Shown here in pieces: positions 1-7,775 of a DNA stretch of 27,883 bases. Source of the DNA: a virus; the IMG/VR virus record IMGVR_UViG_3300025010_000203, positions 1 to 27,883 of that record; one strand, 5' to 3'. Numbering within the stretch: the stretch's first letter is position 1; each line of letters starts with the position of its first letter. The translations under genes and the position numbers were made by a program. The notes beneath the pieces were generated by a model. That model was not told the DNA's origin. It saw nothing but the letters and a program-made list of their open reading frames with translations, and made no database searches.

Positions 1-3
1 AAT

Positions 4-372
4 ATGAACGAAAAAGCATTAGTAGAGCTTTCGCTGAAAGACCAGAATTATATGACTGAGCTATTAGCGAAAAGCGCAGGAGCTTTGACCCCTGCAGAAA
101 GAGCTCATTTAGTCGCACGCCGTGACTATTTGAACAAAGAAACATTGGAGCGCTTGGACATCAAGGGAGCCGAAGCGATAGCCGATGACAATGGCGATGG
201 TGATACAGACAACGAATACGAAGCGATGACCGTGCCAGAGCTAAAAAAGATGTGCGAGGAAAGGGATATAGAGATTGACCCAAAGGCAAAGAAAGCCGAC
301 CTCGTAGATATTTTGAAAGCCGATGACAATGGCGAACTGGAAGATGAAGACGAGAACGAAGACGAAGAATAA
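4..372 (+). CDS. Small acidic head-region protein with HeH/SAP-like motif
   Basis: 122 aa. The C-terminal half contains MTVPELKKMCEERDIEID followed by KAKKADLVDIL (residues about 74-104), the helix-extension-helix pattern of HeH/LEM/SAP domains, which are common in small phage head or head-tail joining proteins. The tail is strongly acidic (EDEDENEDEE), and a second acidic run lies at residues 61-70. It precedes the scaffold and coat genes, so a structural or assembly role is inferred from position. The ATG lies 3 nt into the window and its upstream context is cut off, so the true start could be further upstream. The exact function is not recognised. Confidence 0.7.
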   Translation: MNEKALVELSLKDQNYMTELLAKSAGALTPAERAHLVARRDYLNKETLERLDIKGAEAIADDNGDGDTDNEYEAMTVPELKKMCEERDIEIDPKAKKADLVDILKADDNGELEDEDENEDEE

Positions 373-437
373 AGTTAAACAATTTTAATAGCCAAACTCT
401 TGCGACCACAAATCGAGGAACGGCAAAAAACAACAGT

Positions 438-1187
438 ATGCCAAATGAAAATGTCCAAACTGGCAAAAATGACGGTGAAAACCCAACCATTCCGCCAACG
501 GATATGTACGCAGAAATGCGTGGCAAAAAAGATACCAATGATGTGCCATTACACCCAGAGGAACGAGCAGAATACTACAAAGTAAAATTTGCAGAGTCCA
601 CAAGGGGCGTGGAAGCATTGGTGGCGAGCGAAAAGAAGCTCAAAGAGGAAAACGAAACCTTAAAAACAAAAAAAGAACAAAACACTGAAGATGAATTGTC
701 AAAAACGATACCAGACTGGGATATTTTAACTCTCGACCAGAGGCGTTCAATATCTATGTCGGTGGGATCATTAAAGCAAGACCTCGAAAAGGTGAAAGCT
801 CAAGTCGCTGAGATTGTTGATGAACGTGAATTCGAACATACTTTTAAAAAAGTCACATCTGAACCCGAATTCGCAATTATTAAGAAGCACAAGCGAGAAT
901 TTAGAGAATATGCCTACAAACAGGAAAACTTGAATGTTCCATTATCGATTTTGTCAAAATCATTCTTAGTTGATAAGAACTTAATCGGAGTCAAACCAAC
1001 AGAGCAGAATAAAGACGACAACCCAGATGCTGGGCGGAGCGGACTTGATTCAGGCTCAGGCGGTGACCGAACTCCTCAAACCCCAAAAGGCGGATACACC
1101 GCTGACGAGGTAGAGAAGATTCGGAAAGAAGACCCGAGAAAGTATGCCAGACTCGCAAGAGAGGGCAAGCTTAACATCAAAGAGTAA
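438..1187 (+). CDS. Capsid scaffolding protein (predicted)
   Basis: 249 aa, highly charged. Coiled-coil-like segments lie at about residues 55-85 (VASEKKLKEENETLKTKKE) and 108-130 (SVGSLKQDLEKVKAQVAEI). A Gly/Ser/Pro-rich linker follows, then a C-terminal basic helix with the pattern YTADEVEKIRKEDPRKYARL. That ending (helix, 'DP.KY..L', basic tail) is typical of phage scaffold proteins, which bind coat subunits through a basic C-terminal helix and leave the mature head. Its place directly before the coat gene is the standard head-module order. No SD precedes the ATG (context ACAACAGT). Confidence 0.72.
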   Translation: MPNENVQTGKNDGENPTIPPTDMYAEMRGKKDTNDVPLHPEERAEYYKVKFAESTRGVEALVASEKKLKEENETLKTKKEQNTEDELSKTIPDWDILTLDQRRSISMSVGSLKQDLEKVKAQVAEIVDEREFEHTFKKVTSEPEFAIIKKHKREFREYAYKQENLNVPLSILSKSFLVDKNLIGVKPTEQNKDDNPDAGRSGLDSGSGGDRTPQTPKGGYTADEVEKIRKEDPRKYARLAREGKLNIKE

Positions 1188-1195
1188 ATCATCTC

Positions 1196-1236
1196 GTGTA
1201 TTGTTCGAAAACTTAATTAAATAAATAACAATACAC
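1196..1236 (+). promoter_or_regulatory. 10-bp inverted repeat just before the coat gene
   Basis: GTGTATTGTT (1196-1205) and AACAATACAC (1227-1236) are perfect reverse complements separated by 21 nt. The right arm ends 2 nt before the coat ATG at 1239. In the mRNA this would be a 10-bp stem abutting the start codon. It could stabilise a processed 5' end or tune translation; as DNA it could be an operator. No good sigma70 promoter is visible in the gap. Confidence 0.6.
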
Positions 1237-1238
1237 AT

Positions 1239-2327
1239 ATGAGCAGTTTCTCAACCAATGTCGGCGAGAAGTTTGCCAGTAATGTTATCACCAAGTTTTT
1301 TGAAACAGCCGTAGCTCCGATGATCACGAATGACAACTACGAGGGTGAAATCAAAGGCGGTGGTGCAGACAGACTGAACATTCTCTCCGTAGCGGAAGAC
1401 CAAGGTCTTCAAACATACACAGGTGCTGACCTTACCCTAGGCAATGCGACAGAAAGCGAAGGCGTTCTGACCGTAAGCCAGAAAAAGGCTTATTATTTTG
1501 GTATCAAAAGCTGGGATAAATTTAAATCCTATGCGGAAGATGTCGATAGTGATTTAATCAAACAAAAAGCAGGCGAATTGCAAGAAGCAGTTGACGCTTA
1601 TGTCCTCGGACTTTATGGGGATGTCGGCGCAGGCAACAGAGTCGGCACAGACTACACCACTGGAACAGTCACTGTAGACGTAACCACTGGCGCAGTCACA
1701 GGCTCTGGTACAACTTTTGCATCAGGTATGGTTGGCAAAGGGTTCAAAGCTCTTGGCCACACAGCATGGTATCGTGTCAAAACATATTCATCCACGACTG
1801 CAATTGTGATCGAGGATGACAGCGATGACGACACCAGCGCATACACTGGCGGAGCAATCGCAGGCGGAGCCACATACGTAATTGAAGCAAACACAGCCGT
1901 TCAGGTAACAGCTTCAACCGTATACACCAAAATCGTAGCTTTGAGGACTAAGTTGAATAAAACTAAAACCCCAAAGGCAGACCGATGGTTGGTAATCCCA
2001 GCTGATATTGCTGGAGTAGTAGACACATGCACCGAGCTTGTCCACGCCACTCAAAAGGGCGATGATGTCGTAGCAAACGGCTTTATGGGCAGACTCGCAG
2101 GCTTCAATGTCTACGAGAACGAGGAAGTATCTGGTGACGGAACTAACGGCTACCACTGTATGGCAGGCCACAAGTCGGCAATCTGCTTCGCAATGGCTTT
2201 TGTAGAAACTGGCGTAGAAGACCTGCAAGGGAACTTCGGCAAAGCATACAAAGGTTTGAATTGCTACGGAGCCAAGGTAATCGACAGACGGCGCAAAGCG
2301 CTTGCAGAGGGTTTCTTCAAGTTATAA
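1239..2327 (+). CDS. Major capsid protein, HK97 fold, with inserted beta domain
   Basis: 362 aa. The N-terminus (FSTNVGEKFASNVITKFFETAVAPMIT) and the pattern of early helices, central strands and a Gly-rich C-terminus match P22-gp5-like coat proteins of the HK97 fold, which build the icosahedral shell. Residues about 142-216 (GTVTVDVTTGAVTGSGTTF to GGATYVIEAN) look like an insertion: a Thr/Gly/Val-rich beta module of a kind found in many phage surface proteins (GSGTTF, YRV, TYVI strands). It follows the scaffold gene and is followed by a strong hairpin, as expected for the most abundant late product. No SD is present; the leader is ACACAT-ATG. The C-terminus (KVIDRRRKALAEGFFKL) is intact. Confidence 0.85.
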   Translation: MSSFSTNVGEKFASNVITKFFETAVAPMITNDNYEGEIKGGGADRLNILSVAEDQGLQTYTGADLTLGNATESEGVLTVSQKKAYYFGIKSWDKFKSYAEDVDSDLIKQKAGELQEAVDAYVLGLYGDVGAGNRVGTDYTTGTVTVDVTTGAVTGSGTTFASGMVGKGFKALGHTAWYRVKTYSSTTAIVIEDDSDDDTSAYTGGAIAGGATYVIEANTAVQVTASTVYTKIVALRTKLNKTKTPKADRWLVIPADIAGVVDTCTELVHATQKGDDVVANGFMGRLAGFNVYENEEVSGDGTNGYHCMAGHKSAICFAMAFVETGVEDLQGNFGKAYKGLNCYGAKVIDRRRKALAEGFFKL

Positions 2328-2338
2328 ACGCATACTGA

Positions 2339-2362
2339 GGGGGTAGATGAAAATCTGCCCCC
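2339..2362 (+). terminator. Hairpin with GAAA tetraloop after the coat gene
   Basis: GGGGGTAGAT (2339-2348), loop GAAA (2349-2352), ATCTGCCCCC (2353-2362): 10 paired bases with one T-G wobble. No T-run follows, so it may act as a partial terminator or as a 3' stabiliser of the coat mRNA rather than a strong intrinsic terminator. Confidence 0.65.
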
Positions 2363-2393
2363 TTGGGGTATCTAATTAATTAATTCCACTAAA

Positions 2394-2705
2394 ATGATAA
2401 ACGCAGAAACAAGCCTAAGGGCAAAAATAAAGACTTCTCGTGTTGACACGGTGGTCGCCACTGGCGAAAAGTTTATCGATGTGGAGGTCGAAATCTATGC
2501 CGATGAACAGATCATCGAAACAAAGAAATTCGGCTATCCTATTGGAACGCCAGTGGAACAAATTACTAGCGAAATCAGCAACACGCTTGGCAACATGAAA
2601 ATAGAGGCGGAAAACGCCGTGGCCAGCGAAGAAGCTGAAAAGGTCGAAAAAATAGCTCAGGACACAGTCAACGAATTGGCTGACCTAGAAATTAACGAGC
2701 AATAA
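2394..2705 (+). CDS. Small virion-region protein, function unknown
   Basis: 103 aa. The first half has alternating strands (TVVATGEKFIDVEVEIYADEQIIETKKFGYPIGTP). The second half is helical and acidic (EAENAVASEEAEKVEKIAQDTVNELADL), a likely short coiled coil. No signal peptide or membrane segment is visible. It lies between the coat gene and another structural gene with only 4 nt to the next start, so a decoration or connector role is possible but not shown. It starts at ATG after CCACTAAA with no SD. Confidence 0.7.
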   Translation: MINAETSLRAKIKTSRVDTVVATGEKFIDVEVEIYADEQIIETKKFGYPIGTPVEQITSEISNTLGNMKIEAENAVASEEAEKVEKIAQDTVNELADLEINEQ

Positions 2706-2709
2706 ACAT

Positions 2710-3342
2710 ATGAACAAAATCAATAAAGCAAAAGTTAATTATCAAGAAAACTTCGTGTACGAATTGCGTGACAAAGCTGGCAATATCAAAAAATTGTTTA
2801 AGGATGGATTTTTGAATACTGCTATCGTAAAATTTGTCAGAGCAAGATACAACCCGTACAACGAGGCAGGCGAAGTAAAATCTGGCCTGTTGGCTAAGAT
2901 CGCATTGTTCGGTGTACGGATTCCATTCATCACTGGCATGTGGGTAGAACGGATGAGCGTGGCCAACCTGATCACGAGCGCTGGCAAAGCAGGCTTAGCG
3001 AGCAGGGTAAATGGCAACGGCGCTGAGGCCGCTTTTACCTATATCGCAATCGGTATCGGCACAACTGCGGCCGCAGTCGGTAACACCGCACTGGAATCGG
3101 AAATCACAACCGCAGGCGGACAGCGTGCTAACTCGACCGCTTCCAGAACAACCACAACCGTAACCAACGACACGGCAAGACTGGTAAACACATTCACGTT
3201 TACAGGTTCGTTTAACGTAACAGAGGCAGGCGTATTAAATGCAGGCTCCACTGGAACGCTTTTGAACCGCCAAGTCTTTACGGCTGTAGCGGTGGCAAGC
3301 GGAGATAGTTTGCAAATCACGGTAGATGTTTCAAATGCTTAG
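2710..3342 (+). CDS. Phage structural protein, beta-rich (decoration/tail type)
   Basis: 210 aa. Residues about 110-208 carry the pattern 'FTYIAIGIGTTAAAVGNTALESEI' then 'RTTTTVTNDTARLVNTFTFTGSFNVTEAGVLNAG' and 'LLNRQVFTAVAVASGDSLQITVDVS'. This resembles a recurrent small phage virion domain ('AIG.GTT.....T.L..E', 'F.VTEAG.FN', 'SGD.L..T') known from tail-side or head-decoration proteins. The N-terminal ~100 aa (KVNYQENFVYELRDKAGNIKKLF) are less recognisable. The product is probably exposed on the particle; its exact location is unknown. It ends with TAG, one of the few in the window, and is followed by a hairpin. Confidence 0.68.
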   Translation: MNKINKAKVNYQENFVYELRDKAGNIKKLFKDGFLNTAIVKFVRARYNPYNEAGEVKSGLLAKIALFGVRIPFITGMWVERMSVANLITSAGKAGLASRVNGNGAEAAFTYIAIGIGTTAAAVGNTALESEITTAGGQRANSTASRTTTTVTNDTARLVNTFTFTGSFNVTEAGVLNAGSTGTLLNRQVFTAVAVASGDSLQITVDVSNA

Positions 3343-3353
3343 TTCCTGATGTA

Positions 3354-3377
3354 CAGCTCCTTGGAAACAGGGAGCTG
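3354..3377 (+). terminator. Second hairpin with GAAA tetraloop
   Basis: CAGCTCCTTG (3354-3363), loop GAAA (3364-3367), CAGGGAGCTG (3368-3377): ten pairs with one T-G wobble. It has the same architecture (10 bp plus GAAA) as the hairpin at 2339-2362 but an unrelated stem sequence. It has no T-run and lies in the 51-nt gap before the fibre-like gene. An mRNA stabiliser or partial terminator is inferred. Confidence 0.6.
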
Positions 3378-3393
3378 GGATTAGAAAATAAAT

Positions 3394-5418
3394 ATGATAG
3401 AACTATCTCAACAAAGAAATTACAACAGTAAAACATTCTTGCACGACACAGAAGTTGGCAAGAAAGTTTTACAATCCCACGCAGGACATATCCATTACAA
3501 AGACGGCGCTGATTTTAAAGAGATAAGCTGGGATTTAATTTGGGATGAAGTAAAAAGAGGCTGGGGTTTTACTACTCACTCTTTCAATCCTTTTTTACCA
3601 GAATATTCAGACGGCTTTGTTGAATTTCGTGATAGATTTCAAGACAAAGACCAGACGATTAAATATCGGGCTGTTTGCGATAAGGTAAAAGGCGAGCTGA
3701 TTGAAACCGATGAAACCAACCCGAACTTTGATAATAATCCAGATAATAAAGGTGTGCTTTATAAAGACGCTTTCGGAAAAGGAAAAGATTATTTACTCTA
3801 TCATACCCGCTCATCTTTGGTAAAAGTCGCAACTGTAAATAATCCGAACGAGCAAACCGAAGACGTGAAATTCCGCTGGGAAATACAGTTGCCAAACAAA
3901 GATGTTTATCGTGCAGAAAGCAAAGAGATTGTCGAAAAATCAATAAAGGATAATGAATTTGAAGTCATAAAAGACGGCAAGACTTTATCGTATAAACTTG
4001 ATGTTACAAAAGCAAAAGCGTTTGACAGCGATAAACAAACCTTAATCGGCGATACGCAAAATGACGGCAAGGAATGGTTCACATATTTAAAATCTTTTCG
4101 AGCGTGGGATAGCAAAGGCAATAAAATAATTGTTGGTGCAAGAATATTTCAAGAGAATGGAAAAACATATTTAGAAAAAACCATACCGCTTGATTTTTTG
4201 AAGAAAGCAGAGGGGAGAGTTTTTACTGATACGACAACCACGTATTATCCGACAGTTGACGGAATAGTTGCTCAATACTATACAACTGGAACAAACGCCT
4301 ATTCGTTGGCACAGTTGAGAAGCGGTGTTGGCAATACTGTTTGGGACACGGATGCTTCAATCTATATTTTTGGAATAACCTCGGACGTAAACTCCGCCTA
4401 TTATCGCTATATAATGCGAAGTATTTTTATTTTTGATACATCGTCATTAACTTCTGGGGCTTCTATTTCTAGTGCTTCATTTAAGTTTTACGGAAACGCA
4501 AAATTAAATGAGGGAAGTATGTGGAGCAGTGCTGCTTTAAATCTTTATAGCGCAGCCCCTGCTAGTGAAACGGCATTAGCAGCTGGCGATTATGACAGTC
4601 TTGGAAGTTCAGCATACTGTGATACTGAAATTAGCTATTCCTCTTTTTCCATAACAGGATATAATACATTTTCTCTAAACTCAACTGGCATCTCTGCAAT
4701 AAGTAAAACTGGAAAAACAAAAATTGGTGCGAGAGAAACGTATTATGATTTGGGGGGAAATAGTCCAACTTGGAGTACCGACAAAGCAGTCCACGTTGAT
4801 GGATATTTTTCCGAACAAACAGGAACAGATAAAGACCCCTACCTTGAAGTAACTTATACGACAGGGACGGCATACACAAAATCAATAACCGAAGCTTCGA
4901 CATATTCCGACACGGTAACAAAAAAACAAACAGCCAAGAGAATAACCGAGGCCAGCACATACACTTCGGTCGTAGCGAAGCTGATCGGAAAAAGAAACAC
5001 TGAAAGCTCAACGTGGACTGACACGGTGGCGAGTATATACGCATTAGCCAAAGCAATAACCGAGAGCTTAACATGGACAGATTTGCTGACGAAAAAACAA
5101 ACAGGAAAGAGAATAGCGGAAGTGTCAACCAGTACGGATAGCCTAAACATTTTGAAGACAATCGGCAAATATTTTTTAGAAAGCGCAACCTATACAGATA
5201 CGGTGGCAAAAATAAAAACGCTTTTTAAAACATTAACGGAAACGGCCACGTATACCGATGTCGTGAGCAGAGGCGCAATCATGATCGGAAGACTTTTACA
5301 AGAATCAATCGCTTGGTTGGATAGGTTATACGGAAAGAAAAACGGTGTAAATATGAAGTACGTAAAAAAATACGCCGAGAAAGTCGGCACATATATTAAA
5401 AAATATTTTGATATCTAA
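3394..5418 (+). CDS. Large fibre-like protein with DNRLRE-like domain and C-terminal repeats
   Basis: 674 aa. Residues 1-280 are a mixed N-terminal region of aromatic- and charge-rich strands. Residues about 285-490 resemble the DNRLRE/disaggregatase-related beta sandwich found in surface and wall proteins (RSIFIFDTSSLTSGASISSASFKFYG, a TYY-rich start, and a terminal PYLEVTYTTG strand). Residues 496-645 are eight degenerate ~19-aa repeats of the form 'TESxTYTDTVxKxxxGK'. The last 25 residues are basic. The position between capsid and tail-hub genes and the modular beta-rich build suggest an appendage or fibre contacting the host surface. The gene is AT-richer than its neighbours, perhaps reflecting exchange of receptor-binding parts. 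Host-binding is inferred, not shown. Confidence 0.68.
   Translation: MIELSQQRNYNSKTFLHDTEVGKKVLQSHAGHIHYKDGADFKEISWDLIWDEVKRGWGFTTHSFNPFLPEYSDGFVEFRDRFQDKDQTIKYRAVCDKVKGELIETDETNPNFDNNPDNKGVLYKDAFGKGKDYLLYHTRSSLVKVATVNNPNEQTEDVKFRWEIQLPNKDVYRAESKEIVEKSIKDNEFEVIKDGKTLSYKLDVTKAKAFDSDKQTLIGDTQNDGKEWFTYLKSFRAWDSKGNKIIVGARIFQENGKTYLEKTIPLDFLKKAEGRVFTDTTTTYYPTVDGIVAQYYTTGTNAYSLAQLRSGVGNTVWDTDASIYIFGITSDVNSAYYRYIMRSIFIFDTSSLTSGASISSASFKFYGNAKLNEGSMWSSAALNLYSAAPASETALAAGDYDSLGSSAYCDTEISYSSFSITGYNTFSLNSTGISAISKTGKTKIGARETYYDLGGNSPTWSTDKAVHVDGYFSEQTGTDKDPYLEVTYTTGTAYTKSITEASTYSDTVTKKQTAKRITEASTYTSVVAKLIGKRNTESSTWTDTVASIYALAKAITESLTWTDLLTKKQTGKRIAEVSTSTDSLNILKTIGKYFLESATYTDTVAKIKTLFKTLTETATYTDVVSRGAIMIGRLLQESIAWLDRLYGKKNGVNMKYVKKYAEKVGTYIKKYFDI
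4879..5340 (+). repeat. Eight degenerate ~19-residue coding repeats
   Basis: The encoded units read, in order: SITEASTYSDTV, RITEASTYTSVV, RNTESSTWTDTV, AITESLTWTDLL, RIAEVSTSTDSL, YFLESATYTDTV, TLTETATYTDVV, LLQESIAWLDRL. Each is followed by a basic linker (KKQTAK, AKLIGK, KKQTGK and similar). The DNA is diverged between units, so this is an old protein repeat rather than a recent tandem duplication. Confidence 0.8.
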
Positions 5419-5421
5419 AAT

Positions 5422-6843
5422 ATGCAGATTATAGAAATAGGCGCAAACGTATTCCAAAATGGAACATTCCTCGATGACAACATCGAGGGGCTTGGGTTAT
5501 CTCCGAGCTACAAAGGCCACAATTATTTTAAAGGCAAAGGAGCCGTGATGTATCCACAGCCTGGGCTGATAACAATAGCAATATCTGGAAGCACGCTTGC
5601 GCACGAAATGGTGGCCTCTTGTCTAGACCCAGCGTATCTTGGAAACGATGGTTATTTTGTCGATAATGGCGGTAAATTTTGGGTGTTGGATGGTGACACG
5701 CTGACTTACAAACAGATAGACGACACCGCTGGGCATACCTATAATTTTGGAAACGTAGATATTAAAGTTTTTAACGGTGATATTTTTTGTACATGTGATG
5801 ACGATATAGTGAAACTGACAAACGACATGGCGAGTATTGATAAAACTTGGTGGACAGTGACAAAAGGAAAATCTGGATTAAGCGGATCATTCCGTCATCC
5901 AATGGAAATAGTTGAAGACACGCTATATATTGCAGACCAAGATGAAATCCATACATACGATGTCGCAGGCGTGGCCACAAGTGCATGGATGACACTGCCT
6001 GGGGGTGTAAATATAACAGCGCTGGTAAAACACCCGAACGGAGTATACTTGATGGCATACGTGAGCGCAACCGCAAACTACTCGCACAGCAAAAAAGCTC
6101 GGGCTAAATTATTTATAATCGACACGACCGCAGGTGAATTTTTGCAGGAAATAGAAATTGACGATCAGGTCGAGGGGGCAATAAACGTAGGCGGAATAAA
6201 CTATGTCACATACGGTGATAATTTTGGATATTTTAACGGACAAGGATTGAAGCTTTTAAAAAAAATAGATTTTGTTAGCTCACCAGTATATTCGCAAAGA
6301 TTGTCGGCGGTAGGAAACACGGTGCTGGTGCCAGAATTTAAAAGCAACGTGCGGAGCCTGATGGCATACGGCGATGTGAACGGAAAAGGAAATATATTTT
6401 TTTACCCGTATTACGCACTCGACACGGCAGGCGCATACGAGCTAAAAAATATGCTGGTGACTATGCAAAATTCTATAGTTTTAAATTACCGAGATAGCAC
6501 AGCGCACCGAATGGTGCGAATGGACTTCACGGCCAGCACTTTGACGGCAGGAACGACAATGCTGACTGCAAAACAAAATCTGGGTGGTAGGGTTTGGGTG
6601 AGGCGTGTAGATTTATTTACGGAAACACTGGCAAGCGGAGCGCTCCTGACTTGTTTGATAAGACAACTACCAAGCGGATCGTTCTCAACAGTTGGCACGC
6701 TTGATTATTCAGCAGACGGAGCTATCTCTTATAAAAGATTAGATTGCAATATTTTATTATCAGATTTGCAATTAGCAATAAACTTTGGAGGCTCGGCGCT
6801 AGTCGGGCTAAAGAAAGCATTAGTATATGTCGAATCAGAATAA
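5422..6843 (+). CDS. Propeller-like tail hub protein (P22 gp10-like by size and order)
   Basis: 473 aa. The middle consists of repeated short strand-turn-strand units resembling propeller blades (KFWVLDGDTLTYK; DIFCTCDDDIVKLTN; DTLYIADQDEIHTYDV; GVYLMAYVS; FGYFNGQGLKLL). The C-terminal ~100 aa form a further beta domain (WVRRVDLFTETLASGALLTCLIRQ). P22 gp10, the packaged-DNA stabilisation hub, is of nearly the same length and propeller-like, and an adaptor gene lies nearby as in P22. The homology call is therefore from length, predicted fold and context, not from a diagnostic motif. The 3' end overlaps the next start by 17 nt. Confidence 0.55.
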   Translation: MQIIEIGANVFQNGTFLDDNIEGLGLSPSYKGHNYFKGKGAVMYPQPGLITIAISGSTLAHEMVASCLDPAYLGNDGYFVDNGGKFWVLDGDTLTYKQIDDTAGHTYNFGNVDIKVFNGDIFCTCDDDIVKLTNDMASIDKTWWTVTKGKSGLSGSFRHPMEIVEDTLYIADQDEIHTYDVAGVATSAWMTLPGGVNITALVKHPNGVYLMAYVSATANYSHSKKARAKLFIIDTTAGEFLQEIEIDDQVEGAINVGGINYVTYGDNFGYFNGQGLKLLKKIDFVSSPVYSQRLSAVGNTVLVPEFKSNVRSLMAYGDVNGKGNIFFYPYYALDTAGAYELKNMLVTMQNSIVLNYRDSTAHRMVRMDFTASTLTAGTTMLTAKQNLGGRVWVRRVDLFTETLASGALLTCLIRQLPSGSFSTVGTLDYSADGAISYKRLDCNILLSDLQLAINFGGSALVGLKKALVYVESE

Positions 6844-7060
6844 AATCCCACAACCAAAAACAACATCGGAAGATAGCACAATATGGTTGCATATGCTAAA
6901 GGGGTACGTCAAAACCATAACGAGCGCCCCAACATATACGCCGAAGAATTTTGAGCAGGCAATTAAATTATACATGGACAGCCTGACAACTCCGACCGTG
7001 AAACGATTATACATTTACAGTTTTGAGGCAGGCATTTGGTCTTATATATCATTAACATAA
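6827..7060 (+). CDS. Small tail-region protein
   Basis: 77 aa. The C-terminal half reads 'FEQAIKLYMDSLTTPTVKRLYIYSFEAGIWSYISLT', a compact aromatic pattern of a type seen in short conserved phage structural proteins. It overlaps the hub gene by 17 nt and is followed after 6 nt by the adaptor gene, so it is co-translated with tail components. No signal peptide or membrane helix is visible. Function unknown. Confidence 0.65.
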   Translation: MSNQNKIPQPKTTSEDSTIWLHMLKGYVKTITSAPTYTPKNFEQAIKLYMDSLTTPTVKRLYIYSFEAGIWSYISLT

Positions 7061-7066
7061 AAAAAT

Positions 7067-7768
7067 ATGACATTCCTAGAATTCCAAACAAATATATACG
7101 ATGACCTCGGAGTAACAAGCTCGGATAGTTTTTATTCTTTGGCATACATCAAACGGCGCATAAACGCCAACATGAAAAGAGTAGCAGGATACTTCAACTG
7201 GCCACAAACCGAAGATGCAGTAAACCGTGACAGCGAGGCAAACCAAGAATGGTATAATTATCCAGAGAATATGAAGCAGGATACGATCCGCAAATTGATG
7301 TTCAATGGTGAGTATTATAAAAAAACAGCATACCCTGATTATTTGCAATATCAGGAAGACATGGGTGCAAACGCAACCGATAAAATATTTACAGACTTTC
7401 AAAATAAATATTTTATAAACCCGAAACCAACCGCTGACATAGTGGCTGGCATTTCGCTATGGGGGCAAGTAATCCCGAGCGACCTGACGACAGACACTGG
7501 TGTAACGCCATTTTACAATGACCCAGATATTGAGGAAGTTATCTACCAGCTGTCATTGGCAGACTGCTATAAAAAAGCCAGAGGAACGATGTTCGAACGA
7601 GGAGCGACAATGGAAAAAGAAGCATTGCAGAAATTGGAAATAATCAAAAAGAAAGTCATGCTTCGCCAAGCTAGTTATAAAAATAAAAATAATAACATGT
7701 TCGAGCATACCGAACTGATAAGAAAAGGCGGTCGGTATAAACGAGGCACGTTCGAAACCTGTAATTAA
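7067..7768 (+). CDS. Head-to-tail adaptor protein (predicted)
   Basis: 233 aa, largely helical. The N-terminus (MTFLEFQTNIYDDLGV, then YIKRRINANMKRVAGYFNWPQTEDA) has the 'helix - A/R-rich helix - FNWP' pattern of phage adaptor proteins that dock under the portal ring. Residues about 155-180 (DPDIEEVIYQLSLADCYKKARG) form a second helix pair and the C-terminus is basic. Adaptors of this type (P22 gp4 group and relatives) join the portal to the tail hub, which fits the hub gene just upstream. The portal itself would lie before the window. Alternative: another connector of similar fold. Confidence 0.6.
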   Translation: MTFLEFQTNIYDDLGVTSSDSFYSLAYIKRRINANMKRVAGYFNWPQTEDAVNRDSEANQEWYNYPENMKQDTIRKLMFNGEYYKKTAYPDYLQYQEDMGANATDKIFTDFQNKYFINPKPTADIVAGISLWGQVIPSDLTTDTGVTPFYNDPDIEEVIYQLSLADCYKKARGTMFERGATMEKEALQKLEIIKKKVMLRQASYKNKNNNMFEHTELIRKGGRYKRGTFETCN

Positions 7769-7775
7769 TAATAAT

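Noticed and set aside
4879-5340. CRISPR-like array
   Set aside because: The repeats are in frame, diverged at DNA level and encode a regular protein repeat; there are no equal spacers.
5373-5387. GCCGA/TCGGC hairpin near the end of the fibre-like gene
   Set aside because: It is only 5 bp, inside the coding region, with no T-run; too weak to call.
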